A stretch of 64,000 bases of DNA, taken from the NCBI RefSeq assembly GCF_003837805.1, contig NZ_RQIT01000012.1:1-64000 (forward strand). Direction: 5' to 3'. Made by a program: the position numbers and the translations under genes. This DNA comes from Bradyrhizobium sp. RP6 (GTDB lineage: Bacteria > Pseudomonadota > Alphaproteobacteria > Rhizobiales > Xanthobacteraceae). How positions within the stretch are numbered: the stretch's first letter is position 1; every line of letters starts with the position of its first letter. The notes beneath the pieces were generated by a model, which saw nothing but the letters and a program-made list of their open reading frames with translations, searched no databases and was not told the origin of the DNA. This document shows positions 53,752-64,000 of this stretch, in pieces.

Positions 53752-54356
53752 GCGCCACCATGAACACGCGCAACACCAAGGTCATGAACCGCTTCGACGT
53801 CACCTCGCGCCTCGTCGCAAAACTCAGGCACGAGGAAGCCGTCATCGGCGGCATCGGCAACACCAATTTCGATCTCTGGGCCGCCGGCCACCGCCCGCAG
53901 AATTTCTACATGCTGGGCAGCATGGGGCTCGCCTTTCCGATCGCGCTCGGCGTGGCGCTGGCGCAGCCCGGTCGCCGCGTCTTCGCACTCGAAGGCGACG
54001 GCTCGCTGCTGATGCAGCTCGGCGCGCTGTCGACCATTGCGGCCCTGAAGCCGCAGAACCTGACGATGATCGTCATGGACAACGGCGTCTATCAAATTAC
54101 CGGCGCGCAGCCGACACCGGCAGCTGATGTCGCCGACATCGTCGCCATCGCCATCGGCTCCGGCCTCGCCAACAGCGCCTGGGCCGCGGACGAGGAGGAT
54201 TTCGAGCGGCTGGTCGACGATGCGATGGCCGGAGCCGAGCCGCGCCTGATCGCCGTCCGGATCGACGACAAGCCGGGCGTGGGCACCACCCGCCGCGACC
54301 CCGTGCAGATTCGGGAGCGCTTCATGCACGGCCTCGGCGTGCGCGAGCCGTTATGA
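53748..54356 (+). CDS. TPP-dependent decarboxylase beta subunit (ComE-like)
   Basis: A 202-residue PP-domain protein with the TPP/Mg motif GDGSLLMQLGALS...VMDNGVYQITG. It completes the split enzyme with the upstream alpha subunit. Start: GTG at 53748 overlapping the upstream stop, or ATG at 53760. The substrate could be sulfopyruvate, phosphonopyruvate or another 2-oxoacid. Confidence 0.82.
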   Translation: MSATMNTRNTKVMNRFDVTSRLVAKLRHEEAVIGGIGNTNFDLWAAGHRPQNFYMLGSMGLAFPIALGVALAQPGRRVFALEGDGSLLMQLGALSTIAALKPQNLTMIVMDNGVYQITGAQPTPAADVADIVAIAIGSGLANSAWAADEEDFERLVDDAMAGAEPRLIAVRIDDKPGVGTTRRDPVQIRERFMHGLGVREPL

Positions 54357-54432
54357 CATTTTGTCATTAACTACACGGCGATCTGATACCGACCTCGCGA
54401 CAACCCCGCCAAATCCGTGCTAAGCGGTCCGG

Positions 54433-54810
54433 ATGTCCTTTTTCATTCGTAGCGTTGCCTGGCTGCTCGCGGCCGCCGTCACTTTCGCAACCCTGGGTCC
54501 CCCCGGCCTGCGGCCCCATTCCGACCTAAGCCAGGACGGCGAACATGCGCTCGCCTTCGTCCTGGTGGGACTGGCGTTCGGCCTCGCCTATCGGCGACGA
54601 CGTCTGCTGATCGCAGCCGCCGCGGTCGTGCTGATTGGCGTGCTCGAGCTGCTGCAATTTTGGGCACCCGGCCGCCATGCGCGGCTGGAGGATTTTCTGG
54701 TCGATGCCGCCACCGCCTGCCTGGGCTTTGCGCTCGCCGCCGCGACCGATTGGCTGCTCGCGCGCTTCCGTACCAGCGCTGCCCTGACAAGCGAAGGCCC
54801 CGCGGAGTGA
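54433..54810 (+). CDS. VanZ-like family membrane protein
   Basis: A 125-residue membrane protein with three to four hydrophobic helices. HALAFVLVGLAFGLAY, LIGVLELLQFWAPGRHARLEDFLVDAATACLG fits the VanZ-like domain pattern (ExxQ...R...DxxxNxxG form). The role of such proteins outside glycopeptide resistance clusters is unknown. Confidence 0.8.
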   Translation: MSFFIRSVAWLLAAAVTFATLGPPGLRPHSDLSQDGEHALAFVLVGLAFGLAYRRRRLLIAAAAVVLIGVLELLQFWAPGRHARLEDFLVDAATACLGFALAAATDWLLARFRTSAALTSEGPAE

Positions 54811-54851
54811 CATTCCGCAGGGCCCAATTCGGCGCACAGGGTTGCGGCCGA

Positions 54852-55235
54852 TCAGTCGATGATCTTGACGACGCGGCGGGTGCGCGGCTCGACGATCACG
54901 CGGCGATCGTTCACGACCGCATAGCGATACTCGGTGTAGTTCGGCACGGGCCGCAACACCACGGTCGGGGGAAGCGGCTCGCCAACCACGACACGCTCGT
55001 GAATCACCACGGAATCGTCACGCGGGATCCCGCCCAGCACGGCATTCGGAATTTCGAGACCGGCGCCGACAGCCGCACCAACGGTGCCGCCGACCATCGC
55101 GCCGATCGGGCCACCAATGTCGCCGCCTGCGCGCGCGCCATCCGCGGCGCCCTGGGCGGTTGTTGACTGGGCGAAGGCCGCGCTCGACGCCAGCAGCGAG
55201 ACGGCAGCGAACGTAATCGCAAGACGGGTTTTCAT
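54852..55235 (-). CDS. DUF1236-type secreted protein
   Basis: A 127-residue exported protein: signal peptide MKTRLAITFAAVSLLASSAAFA, a glycine-rich region (GGDIGGPIGAMVGGTVGAAVG) and the C-terminal YRYAVVNDRRVIVEPRTRRVV segment characteristic of DUF1236 proteins, which are common in rhizobia. Function unknown. Start at the ATG at 55235. Confidence 0.82.
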   Translation of the reverse strand: MKTRLAITFAAVSLLASSAAFAQSTTAQGAADGARAGGDIGGPIGAMVGGTVGAAVGAGLEIPNAVLGGIPRDDSVVIHERVVVGEPLPPTVVLRPVPNYTEYRYAVVNDRRVIVEPRTRRVVKIID

Positions 55236-55349
55236 GTGCTTATGTCTCCAGTGATTGTCCTGCGCCTTCAACCGCGGGGCTGGAGCATTGTTCCGGTTCC
55301 GTGGGGCCAAAGAAGCGCCCAGATCCAGAGACTGTTACGCCGTAACACA

Positions 55350-56237
55350 TCATGATGCGGCGATCTCGTGCCCCGCCATTAGTTCCAGCGCTCGCACCAT
55401 CGCCGAATGATCCCACGCCTTGCCGCCATGCGCGGTGCAGGACGAGAACAATTGCTGTGCCACCGCCGTGCTCGGCAGCGAGAGCCCGAGCGCACGCGCA
55501 CCTTCGAGCGCGAGGTTGAGATCCTTCTGGTGCAGCTCGATGCGGAAGCCCGGATCGAAATTACGCTTCACCATGCGCTCGCCGTGGACTTCGAGGATGC
55601 GCGAGGAGGCGAAGCCGCCCATCAGCGCCTTGCGCACCAGCGCAGGGTCCGCGCCGGCCTTGGATGCGAACAGAAGCGCTTCGCTCACGGCCTCGATCGT
55701 CAGTGCGACGATGATCTGGTTGGCGACCTTCGTCGTCTGCCCGTCGCCATTGGCACCGACATGCGTGACATTCTTGCCCATCTTGTCGAAGACCGGCTTC
55801 ATGGTGCCAAAAGCCCGCTCCGGCCCGCCGACCATGATGGTGAGGCTCGTAGCTTTCGCTCCGACCTCCCCGCCCGACACCGGCGCGTCGAGATAATCGG
55901 CGCTGAGCGCCTCGATCTTCTTCGCAAACTCTTTCGTCGCCAGCGGCGAGATCGAGCTCATGTCGACCACGATCTTGCCCTTGGAGATGCCGCTCGCCAC
56001 CCCGTCCTTGCCGAACAGCACGGCTTCCACATGCGGCGTATCCGGCACCATGACGATGACGGCATCCGCCTGCTCCGCGACCTGCTTGCCGGAGTTGCAG
56101 GGAATGCCGCCGGCCGCGATCAGTTCCGGCGCCACGGGCCCAACGTCATGCAGGAAAACGCGATGGCCCGCGGCCAGGAGATGGCCGGCCATCGGCCGTC
56201 CCATGGTCCCAAGTCCGATGAAACCGATATTGGTCAT
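55350..56237 (-). CDS. glxR: 2-hydroxy-3-oxopropionate (tartronate semialdehyde) reductase
   Basis: A 295-residue beta-hydroxyacid dehydrogenase. The nucleotide motif is IGFIGLGTMGRPMAGHL, the substrate motif DAPVSGGEVGAKATSLTIMVGG, and the catalytic lysine lies in QTTKVANQIIVALT. It reduces tartronate semialdehyde made by Gcl (and isomerised by Hyi) to D-glycerate. It is third in the gcl-hyi-glxR order, after a 221-nt gap occupied by a repeat. Confidence 0.93.
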   Translation of the reverse strand: MTNIGFIGLGTMGRPMAGHLLAAGHRVFLHDVGPVAPELIAAGGIPCNSGKQVAEQADAVIVMVPDTPHVEAVLFGKDGVASGISKGKIVVDMSSISPLATKEFAKKIEALSADYLDAPVSGGEVGAKATSLTIMVGGPERAFGTMKPVFDKMGKNVTHVGANGDGQTTKVANQIIVALTIEAVSEALLFASKAGADPALVRKALMGGFASSRILEVHGERMVKRNFDPGFRIELHQKDLNLALEGARALGLSLPSTAVAQQLFSSCTAHGGKAWDHSAMVRALELMAGHEIAAS

Positions 56238-56289
56238 AGTTTGATTTCTCACGGTTGGTGTAGCAAACTTCATCCACGCATTCAGTGCA

Positions 56290-56427
56290 CCTCTCCCACT
56301 TGCGGGAGAGGTCGGCGCAGAGCGCCGGGTGAGGGTTCTCTCCGCGTTGGGATTTTCTCCGGAAGGATCTCATCGCGGAGACACCCTCTCCCCAACCCTC
56401 TCCCGCAAGCGGGAGAGGGAGCGCACC
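56290..56427. repeat. CTCTCCC/GGGAGAGG palindromic repeat between glxR and hyi
   Basis: CCTCTCCCACTTGCGGGAGAGG at one end and CCCTCTCCCGCAAGCGGGAGAGGG at the other (each a hairpin), with a GCGCAGAGCGCC element and an AT-poor centre between them. Half copies are visible at about 117-146 and 20460-20520. This is a common alphaproteobacterial intergenic element. Confidence 0.75.
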
Positions 56428-56458
56428 TTCATCGCGGGGCCGCATCTGGCCCTAAATC

Positions 56459-57244
<786 letters not shown>

Positions 57245-57255
57245 GATGTCCTCCC

Positions 57256-59046
<1,791 letters not shown>

Positions 59047-59199
59047 ATCGGACCTCGCTTCAGTTGCGTCAGCGAGCGCGATCATCAGGCGAGCAAGATA
59101 CGATCTCAACGAGATCGGTTTTATTTTCCACGATGCGGCAACCGCAAAAAAATCACGGCGCTCTCAATCAGTTAGATCGAGATATGCGTGAAAGCCGCG

Positions 59200-61002
59200 T
59201 CACTCGAACAGCGGCGCCAGCTCCATCTGCGGCACCAGCACGAGGCCCTTATCGGTGATGCGAATTTCCGGAATGACCGATAGCGGAATCAAATTGAAGC
59301 CCATGTAGGGGATGGTGCAGCCGGCCTCGGCCCATTCTTTCTTCAGCACCTTCACCTCTTCCGCCACTTCGCCGACGCGCTTGTCGGACAGGAGTCCTGC
59401 GATCGGCAGCGGAACCAGCGCCTTCACCCTGCCGTCGGCCACGACGCAGACGCCGCCTTGCCGCTCTTTGATCGCAGCGATGGCGACCTGCATGTCGTCC
59501 TCGTTGGTGCCCGCGACGATGATGTTGTGGCTGTCGTGACCGACGCTGGAGGCGACCGCGCCGCGCTTCAGGCCGAAATCCTTCAGAAGGCCATGGGCAA
59601 CGTTGCCGGCGGATCTGCCATGACGCTCGACCACCGCGACGAAGCACAGGCCGTAGCGCGCGAACAGCGACGACCAGTCTCTTGCGGGTTCGATCGCCAC
59701 TTTCTCGTGGATCAGCGTGATACCGGGCAGCGCGGTCTTGATGGCGTTGACGGTGCATGCCTTGGCGGGCAATTCGGGCGTCAGCTTCATCGTCTGCGGC
59801 AGCTTGACGGTCGCATAGGCTGCCTTGGGATATTGATATCGCTTCGACAGCGCCTGATCGAGACGCGGGGTGACCTTGCCGTGCTCGACCACGAGCTCGC
59901 CACCATACCAGGTGCATTGCGGCTTGAGCTGATCGTCCATCAGCACGAGGTCGGCGCGGCGGCCGCCGCCGAGCCCGCCGATATCGCCTTCCATGCCGAA
60001 GCGCGTCGCGCCATGCAGCGAGCCCATCGACCAGGCCTGCTCGGGCGACATCCCTGCCTTCACGGCTTCCCTCACCACCCAGTCGAGACCGAACAGCAGG
60101 AGATCGTCGGCGTCACGGTCGTCCGTGCAGACGGCCGTGCGCTTGTGCGAGGCCCCGAGTTCGGTAATCGTCCGGATCGCCTGCGGCAGCGAATGCCAGG
60201 GCGTCGTCGGTGGGCCGCCACGCAAGAACACCCAGACGCCGGCATCGAGCAGGTCATCGGCGATGTCGCGGTCGATCGCCTCGTGGGTATCGGTGATGCC
60301 GCTTGCCGCATAGGCGGCGACGAACTCGCGGCCATAGACATGACCGGACACCGGACGGCCACGCTTCAGGGCCGCGGCGAGAATGGCATGGCTGCGCTCG
60401 TCGCCCATCGTGACCGGCACGAAATCCATCTTCTCGCCAAGCGCCACCGCCTCCGGCCAGCGATCGAACAGGGCCGCGATCTTGTCCGGCGTGAGGTCGC
60501 CGCCAGCGGTTTCCAGTTCCGCGGATGTTGCCGGCACCGTGCTCGGCACCGTCAGGAAGATCGAGAGCGGCGCCTCGCGCGCGTCCTCCAGCATCGCCTC
60601 GACGCCGGCGACGTCCATGACGTTGCCGATCTCGTGGCTGTCGCAGAAGATCGTGGTGGTTCCGTTGAGCAGCGCAGCTTCCGCGTAGGCACAGGCCGTC
60701 ACCATCGAGGATTCGATGTGGATGTGCGGATCGACCAGCCCCGGCGCGATGATGCCGCCGGCCGCATCATAGAGCGGCACGCCGTTCCAGACCTTCTTCG
60801 CCGTGCCGGCTGGCTTCACCGCGGCAATACGCCCGCCAGTTATCCAGACCTCGCGGCCTGGATGGATGCGCTCCGAATAGGTCGAGAGCACCCGGGCTCC
60901 CGTGACGACGAGATCCGGCGCGACACGCGCCGAAGCGACGTCGGCGAGGCACCGGGTCATCGCATGCAGCGGTGCGACGGCGAAGCGGGTAAGTTTCGTC
61001 AT
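59200..61002 (-). CDS. ade: adenine deaminase
   Basis: A 600-residue amidohydrolase of the bacterial Ade type. Metal-site motif PGLVDPHIHIESSMV, FCDSHEIGNVMDV, GHVYG, CTDDRDADDLL, and the C-terminal domain with VASSVGHDSHNIIVAGTN and GCTIPYMGFNLIPLSVIPEIRITD split across the end are all recognisable. It converts adenine to hypoxanthine and ammonia. Purine breakdown yields glyoxylate, so its position upstream of gcl-hyi-glxR (153-nt gap) makes metabolic sense. Confidence 0.95.
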   Translation of the reverse strand: MTKLTRFAVAPLHAMTRCLADVASARVAPDLVVTGARVLSTYSERIHPGREVWITGGRIAAVKPAGTAKKVWNGVPLYDAAGGIIAPGLVDPHIHIESSMVTACAYAEAALLNGTTTIFCDSHEIGNVMDVAGVEAMLEDAREAPLSIFLTVPSTVPATSAELETAGGDLTPDKIAALFDRWPEAVALGEKMDFVPVTMGDERSHAILAAALKRGRPVSGHVYGREFVAAYAASGITDTHEAIDRDIADDLLDAGVWVFLRGGPPTTPWHSLPQAIRTITELGASHKRTAVCTDDRDADDLLLFGLDWVVREAVKAGMSPEQAWSMGSLHGATRFGMEGDIGGLGGGRRADLVLMDDQLKPQCTWYGGELVVEHGKVTPRLDQALSKRYQYPKAAYATVKLPQTMKLTPELPAKACTVNAIKTALPGITLIHEKVAIEPARDWSSLFARYGLCFVAVVERHGRSAGNVAHGLLKDFGLKRGAVASSVGHDSHNIIVAGTNEDDMQVAIAAIKERQGGVCVVADGRVKALVPLPIAGLLSDKRVGEVAEEVKVLKKEWAEAGCTIPYMGFNLIPLSVIPEIRITDKGLVLVPQMELAPLFE

Positions 61003-61085
61003 GATGACCCTCGCGCTGCGTTACGGCCAAGCGATGGTTACGCCCCGCGCGGAGCAGGGCAAGCGCAAATATAGCAGCACCCTGC

Positions 61086-61886
61086 TTAGGCCCCAGGCGC
61101 CGAACCGCCTGCCGTCCCCGACCTTGCAGGTCTGCGCTGGCTCCGCCGTCTTGGCGATGGTGCGGCAGTGGGCTTGACCCGTATGCGCATTGCCCGGCCG
61201 TTGGATTCATCGATTTCGAAGGAATTTGTCTTTCGCACGAGATCGCTCAGCTTGCGGGAGCCGTAGGTTCTCGAATCGAAATCGGGGGCGAGGTTGGTGA
61301 GCCCTTTTCCGACTTCCCCGAGAGAAACCCAACCATCTTCGCTTTCCATCTGGGCAATGACTTTCTTGATCATGGGGATGGCTGCGTCAGGGGGCTGAAG
61401 CGGCGCCGACCTCGCGGCGGCGTCCTGGGCGGTCGCCGTGCCGGCAAGCAGGTTCTCGGTGTAGACGAATCTCCGGCAGGCCTGCCTGAAGCTTTCCGGC
61501 GTCTTCTGCTCACCGAACCCGAAGACATCGACTCCCTGCTCCCGGATGCGGGCGGCGAGACGGGTGAAGTCGCTGTCGGAAGACACCAGGCAGAAGCCGT
61601 CGAACCGGCCGCTGTGAAGCAGGTCCATCGCATCGATGACCAGGGTTATGTCGGACGCATTCTTTCCCGTCGTATAAGCGAATTGCTGCTGCGGGATGAT
61701 GGCGTGCTTCGACAGAATGTCGGCCCAGCCTCTGGAACGCGCATTGGAGAAGTCGCCGTAGATGCGTCGGACGCTGGCCTCGCCGATCTTGGCAATCTCC
61801 TCGAACAGTCCATCCGCGATCTTGGCCGAGGCATTGTCGGCGTCGATCAGGACGGCCAGACGCGGCGAGCGAAGTTCGGACGGCAT
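61086..61886 (-). CDS. NYN-domain (PIN-like) ribonuclease with OST-HTH domain
   Basis: A 266-residue protein. The N-terminal NYN/LabA-like domain (about 8-150) has the acidic residues of PIN-fold nucleases: VLIDADNAS, SDITLVIDAMDLL and SSDSDFTRLA. A C-terminal OST-HTH/LOTUS domain (about 175-240; MIKKVIAQMESEDGWVSLGEV, GSRKLSDLVRKTNSFEI) is of the RNA-binding type. The tail is Arg/Pro-rich. Start at the ATG at 61886. Role in RNA decay or defence is inferred from domain content only. Confidence 0.85.
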   Translation of the reverse strand: MPSELRSPRLAVLIDADNASAKIADGLFEEIAKIGEASVRRIYGDFSNARSRGWADILSKHAIIPQQQFAYTTGKNASDITLVIDAMDLLHSGRFDGFCLVSSDSDFTRLAARIREQGVDVFGFGEQKTPESFRQACRRFVYTENLLAGTATAQDAAARSAPLQPPDAAIPMIKKVIAQMESEDGWVSLGEVGKGLTNLAPDFDSRTYGSRKLSDLVRKTNSFEIDESNGRAMRIRVKPTAAPSPRRRSQRRPARSGTAGGSAPGA

Positions 61887-61939
61887 GGCATTTCTCCACG
61901 GGATGGACGCAGCATTAGAACGTGCGTGCGTCTTAGCGG

Positions 61940-63442
61940 CTAATCCTCGTTCGCCTTGAACCGCCCGAGCCCCTTCATCACGAAGGGCGCCAGCAGCGCG
62001 ATCAACGCCACCGCCAGCAGGGTCGCCGAGATCGGGCTTTGGACCAGCGTCATGGGATCGCCGAGGCTGATCGCGAGTGCGCGGCGCAACTGGCTTTCCG
62101 CGATCGGGCCGAGGATCAGGCCGACGACCACGGGAGCGATCGGAAAATCGAACCGGCGCATCAAAAAGCCGAGCACCCCGAAGCCGGCCAGCATCGATAA
62201 TTCCACGACCGACGGCTTGGCGGCGATGGTGCCCATGGTCGCGAAGACGAGGATGCCGGCATAGAGCCAGGGCTGCGGGATCGCGAGAAGGCGCACCCAC
62301 AATCCGACCAGCGGCAGGTTGAGCACCAGCAGCATGCAGTTGGCGATGAAGAGGCTCGCGATCAGACCCCACACCAGATCGGGCCGCTCGGCGAACAGCA
62401 GCGGTCCCGGATTGAGGCCGTATTGCTGAAAACCCGCCAGCATCATCGCGGCGGTCGCCGAGGTCGGCAGCCCGAGCGTGAGCAGCGGCACCAGCGTGCC
62501 GGCCGCAGAGGCATTGTTGGCCGCTTCCGGTCCCGCCACACCTTCGATCGCGCCCTTGCCGAATTCTTCGGGGTGTTTGGTCAGGCGCTTCTCGGTCGAA
62601 TAGGACAGGAAGGTCGGGATCTCGGCGCCGCCCGCCGGCAGCGCGCCGATTGGAAAGCCGAACATGGTGCCGCGCAGCCACGGTTTCCACGATCGCTTCC
62701 AGTCTTCTTTCGTCATCCACAGCGAGCCGCGCACCGGCTCGAGCTTCTCCTCGGTATGGTGGCGGCGCGATGCAACATACAGTGCCTCGCCGACCGCGAA
62801 CAAGCCGACCGCGAGCGTCGTCACCTCGACGCCGTCGAGCAGCTCGGGGATGCCGAACGCAAGCCGCGCCTGGCCGGTCAGCTTGTCGATGCCGACGAGG
62901 CCGAGCGTCAGGCCGATGAACAGGCTGGTCAGGCCACGAACCGGCGAATCTCCGAAGGTCGCCGACACCGTGACGAAGGCAACGCACATCAGCGCGAAGT
63001 AATCCTCAGGGCCAAAGCGCACGGCGAAATCGACCAGCCACGGCGCAAGGAACGCGAGTCCGATGGTGGCAATGGTGCCGGCGACAAAAGAGCCGATCGC
63101 GGAGGTCGCAAGCGCCGGCCCGCCACGGCCGGCCTTGGCCATCTTGTTGCCTTCGAGCGCAGTCGCCATCGAGGCGCTCTCGCCCGGCGTGTTGATCAGG
63201 ATCGCAGTGGTCGAGCCCCCGTACATGCCGCCATAATAGATGCCGGCGAACATGATCAGCGAGCCGCCGGGATCGAGCTTGTAGGTCACCGGCAGCAGCA
63301 GCGCGACCGTCAGGGCCGGGCCGATGCCGGGCAGCACCCCGACGGCCGTGCCGAGGAACACGCCGATCAGCGCATAAAGCAGGTTCATCGGCTGGACGGC
63401 GACCGCCATGCCGTGGGCCAGCGCGGCAAAAGTGTCCATCAC
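61940..63442 (-). CDS. tctA: tripartite tricarboxylate transporter large membrane subunit TctA
   Basis: A 500-residue membrane protein with about eleven helices and the TctA family motifs GVLPGIGPALTVALLLPVTY, GIYYGGMYGGSTTAILINTPGE and FPIGALPAGGAEIPTFLSY. It forms the channel of a secondary, binding-protein-dependent transporter for tricarboxylates or related acids. The start overlaps the tctB stop by 4 nt. Confidence 0.94.
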   Translation of the reverse strand: MMDTFAALAHGMAVAVQPMNLLYALIGVFLGTAVGVLPGIGPALTVALLLPVTYKLDPGGSLIMFAGIYYGGMYGGSTTAILINTPGESASMATALEGNKMAKAGRGGPALATSAIGSFVAGTIATIGLAFLAPWLVDFAVRFGPEDYFALMCVAFVTVSATFGDSPVRGLTSLFIGLTLGLVGIDKLTGQARLAFGIPELLDGVEVTTLAVGLFAVGEALYVASRRHHTEEKLEPVRGSLWMTKEDWKRSWKPWLRGTMFGFPIGALPAGGAEIPTFLSYSTEKRLTKHPEEFGKGAIEGVAGPEAANNASAAGTLVPLLTLGLPTSATAAMMLAGFQQYGLNPGPLLFAERPDLVWGLIASLFIANCMLLVLNLPLVGLWVRLLAIPQPWLYAGILVFATMGTIAAKPSVVELSMLAGFGVLGFLMRRFDFPIAPVVVGLILGPIAESQLRRALAISLGDPMTLVQSPISATLLAVALIALLAPFVMKGLGRFKANED

Positions 63443-63924
63443 AGCAGTCGCTCCAAGGGTCCGGCCGGAAGGCTCAGCGTCAACAGGCGGTCGAACGCGA
63501 GATAGATGAAGGTCGACATCACGAGGGCGATGATGCTGTCGACCAGGATGGCGCGGCGCCCGAACGCGGCCGACGTCGTCACGAACAGCGCGGACGTCGC
63601 CAGGATGAAGCCGCCGCCGAAGCCAATGATCGCAATCAGCAGCGCAAGACCAATGAGGATCAAGACCACCGGCACGGGATCGGCGCTCTCGCGCGCCGGC
63701 AGGTTGCCGCGTAGCGCGTCGATGAAATTGCCGATCGCGAGCAACGCAAGACCGGAGGCGACCACAACCGGCATCGCCTCGGGCCCCATCCCGTACATCG
63801 CGGCAGATTGCAGGCCGCGCGCATCCCAGACCAGCACCGCGGCGAGACCTGCGAGCAACGCAGCGATAACGAGGCCGGCGCGGTCGACGCGCCGCGGCGG
63901 CCGCGCAGGATCGCCGGAGCTCAT
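63439..63924 (-). CDS. tctB: tripartite tricarboxylate transporter small membrane subunit TctB
   Basis: A 161-residue protein with four predicted helices (AGLVIAALLAGLAAVLVWDARG near the N-terminus; LILIGLALLIAIIGFGGGFILATSALF at about 95-120). Size, topology and position between tctC and tctA identify it, since TctB sequences are poorly conserved. Confidence 0.85.
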   Translation of the reverse strand: MSSGDPARPPRRVDRAGLVIAALLAGLAAVLVWDARGLQSAAMYGMGPEAMPVVVASGLALLAIGNFIDALRGNLPARESADPVPVVLILIGLALLIAIIGFGGGFILATSALFVTTSAAFGRRAILVDSIIALVMSTFIYLAFDRLLTLSLPAGPLERLL

Positions 63925-64000
63925 GATTTGACGAGGCCGACCGATTTCAGCACGTCGGTCACCCGCACCGTTTCCTTCTTCAGGAAGTCGGCGAAAGCGT
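63921..64000 (-). CDS. tctC: tripartite tricarboxylate transporter binding protein TctC (C-terminal end, cut by window)
   Basis: Only the last 26 codons are inside the window; they read ...ADFLKKETVRVTDVLKSVG and end LVKS before the stop, with the amphipathic C-terminal helix usual for TctC/Bug-type periplasmic binding proteins. The stop overlaps the tctB ATG by 4 nt. Assignment depends mainly on operon position. Confidence 0.7.
   Translation of the reverse strand, partial: AFADFLKKETVRVTDVLKSVGLVKS

Noticed and set aside
54354..54366. TGACA-TTT-TGTCA overlapping the stop of the TPP beta-subunit gene, considered as terminator
   Set aside because: The stem is only 5 bp, AT-rich and without a following T-tract.
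55377..55386. ATTAGTT resembling a fifth copy of the AACTAATYG motif
   Set aside because: It lies inside the glxR coding sequence and lacks both the CCGG flank and the G/C positions of the motif.

Overview
The window is GC-rich, gene-dense alphaproteobacterial DNA. Gene content (cNOR cluster, ChvE-GguAB sugar uptake, many ABC importers, FixK/NnrR-type boxes) and intergenic palindromes of a kind I associate with Bradyrhizobium point to Bradyrhizobium or a close relative; this assignment is by recognition only. I see no rRNA, tRNA, CRISPR array, insertion sequence or prophage.

Left part (0.2-21.7 kb, almost all minus strand). A SorC-type regulator and a HAD phosphatase sit at the edge. Next comes a complete nitric oxide reductase locus in two units, norEF and norCBQD, each preceded by a TTG-N8-CAA box. 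Then a sugar locus: the multiple-sugar importer chvE-gguA-gguB, and a chain of 4-bp overlapping genes ytfR-ytfT-yjfF-gntR-dehydrogenase plus galM and a lactonase, headed by ytfQ and a separate FAH-family dehydratase. Together these suggest uptake of galactose/arabinose-type sugars and non-phosphorylating oxidation (1-dehydrogenase, lactonase, 2-keto-3-deoxy acid dehydratase).

Middle part (21.8-31.8 kb) holds the most unusual locus. A flavoprotein and a 2x[4Fe-4S] ferredoxin resembling APS reductase AprA/AprB are grouped with a HEAT-repeat protein, a ferredoxin-NADP reductase, a DUF971 zinc protein, a divergent Crp/Fnr regulator, a NitT/TauT-type ABC importer whose binding protein carries a C-terminal NosL-like domain, and a YeiH-type putative sulfate exporter. 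The regulator gene has a textbook sigma-54 promoter. Four copies of an (A/C)AACTAATYG motif lie upstream of the other transcription units. I read it as a sigma-54-controlled redox and uptake regulon for an unidentified, possibly sulfur- or nitrogen-containing, compound.

Right part (32-64 kb). A branched-chain-type ABC importer (livKHMGF) diverges from an acyl-CoA ligase, a TetR regulator and a Baeyer-Villiger monooxygenase across a strong TetR-like palindrome. Then come alanine dehydrogenase with a divergent Lrp regulator, a three-subunit molybdenum aldehyde/xanthine oxidoreductase, an Orn/Lys/Arg decarboxylase with a GNAT, a small gene and a ketimine-reductase-like gene sharing a perfect FixK-type box, an orphan FlgC-like protein, a hydroxyacid dehydrogenase divergent from a two-subunit TPP decarboxylase, the glyoxylate pathway gcl-hyi-glxR, adenine deaminase, a NYN-domain protein, and the start of a tripartite tricarboxylate transporter (tctA, tctB, partial tctC).
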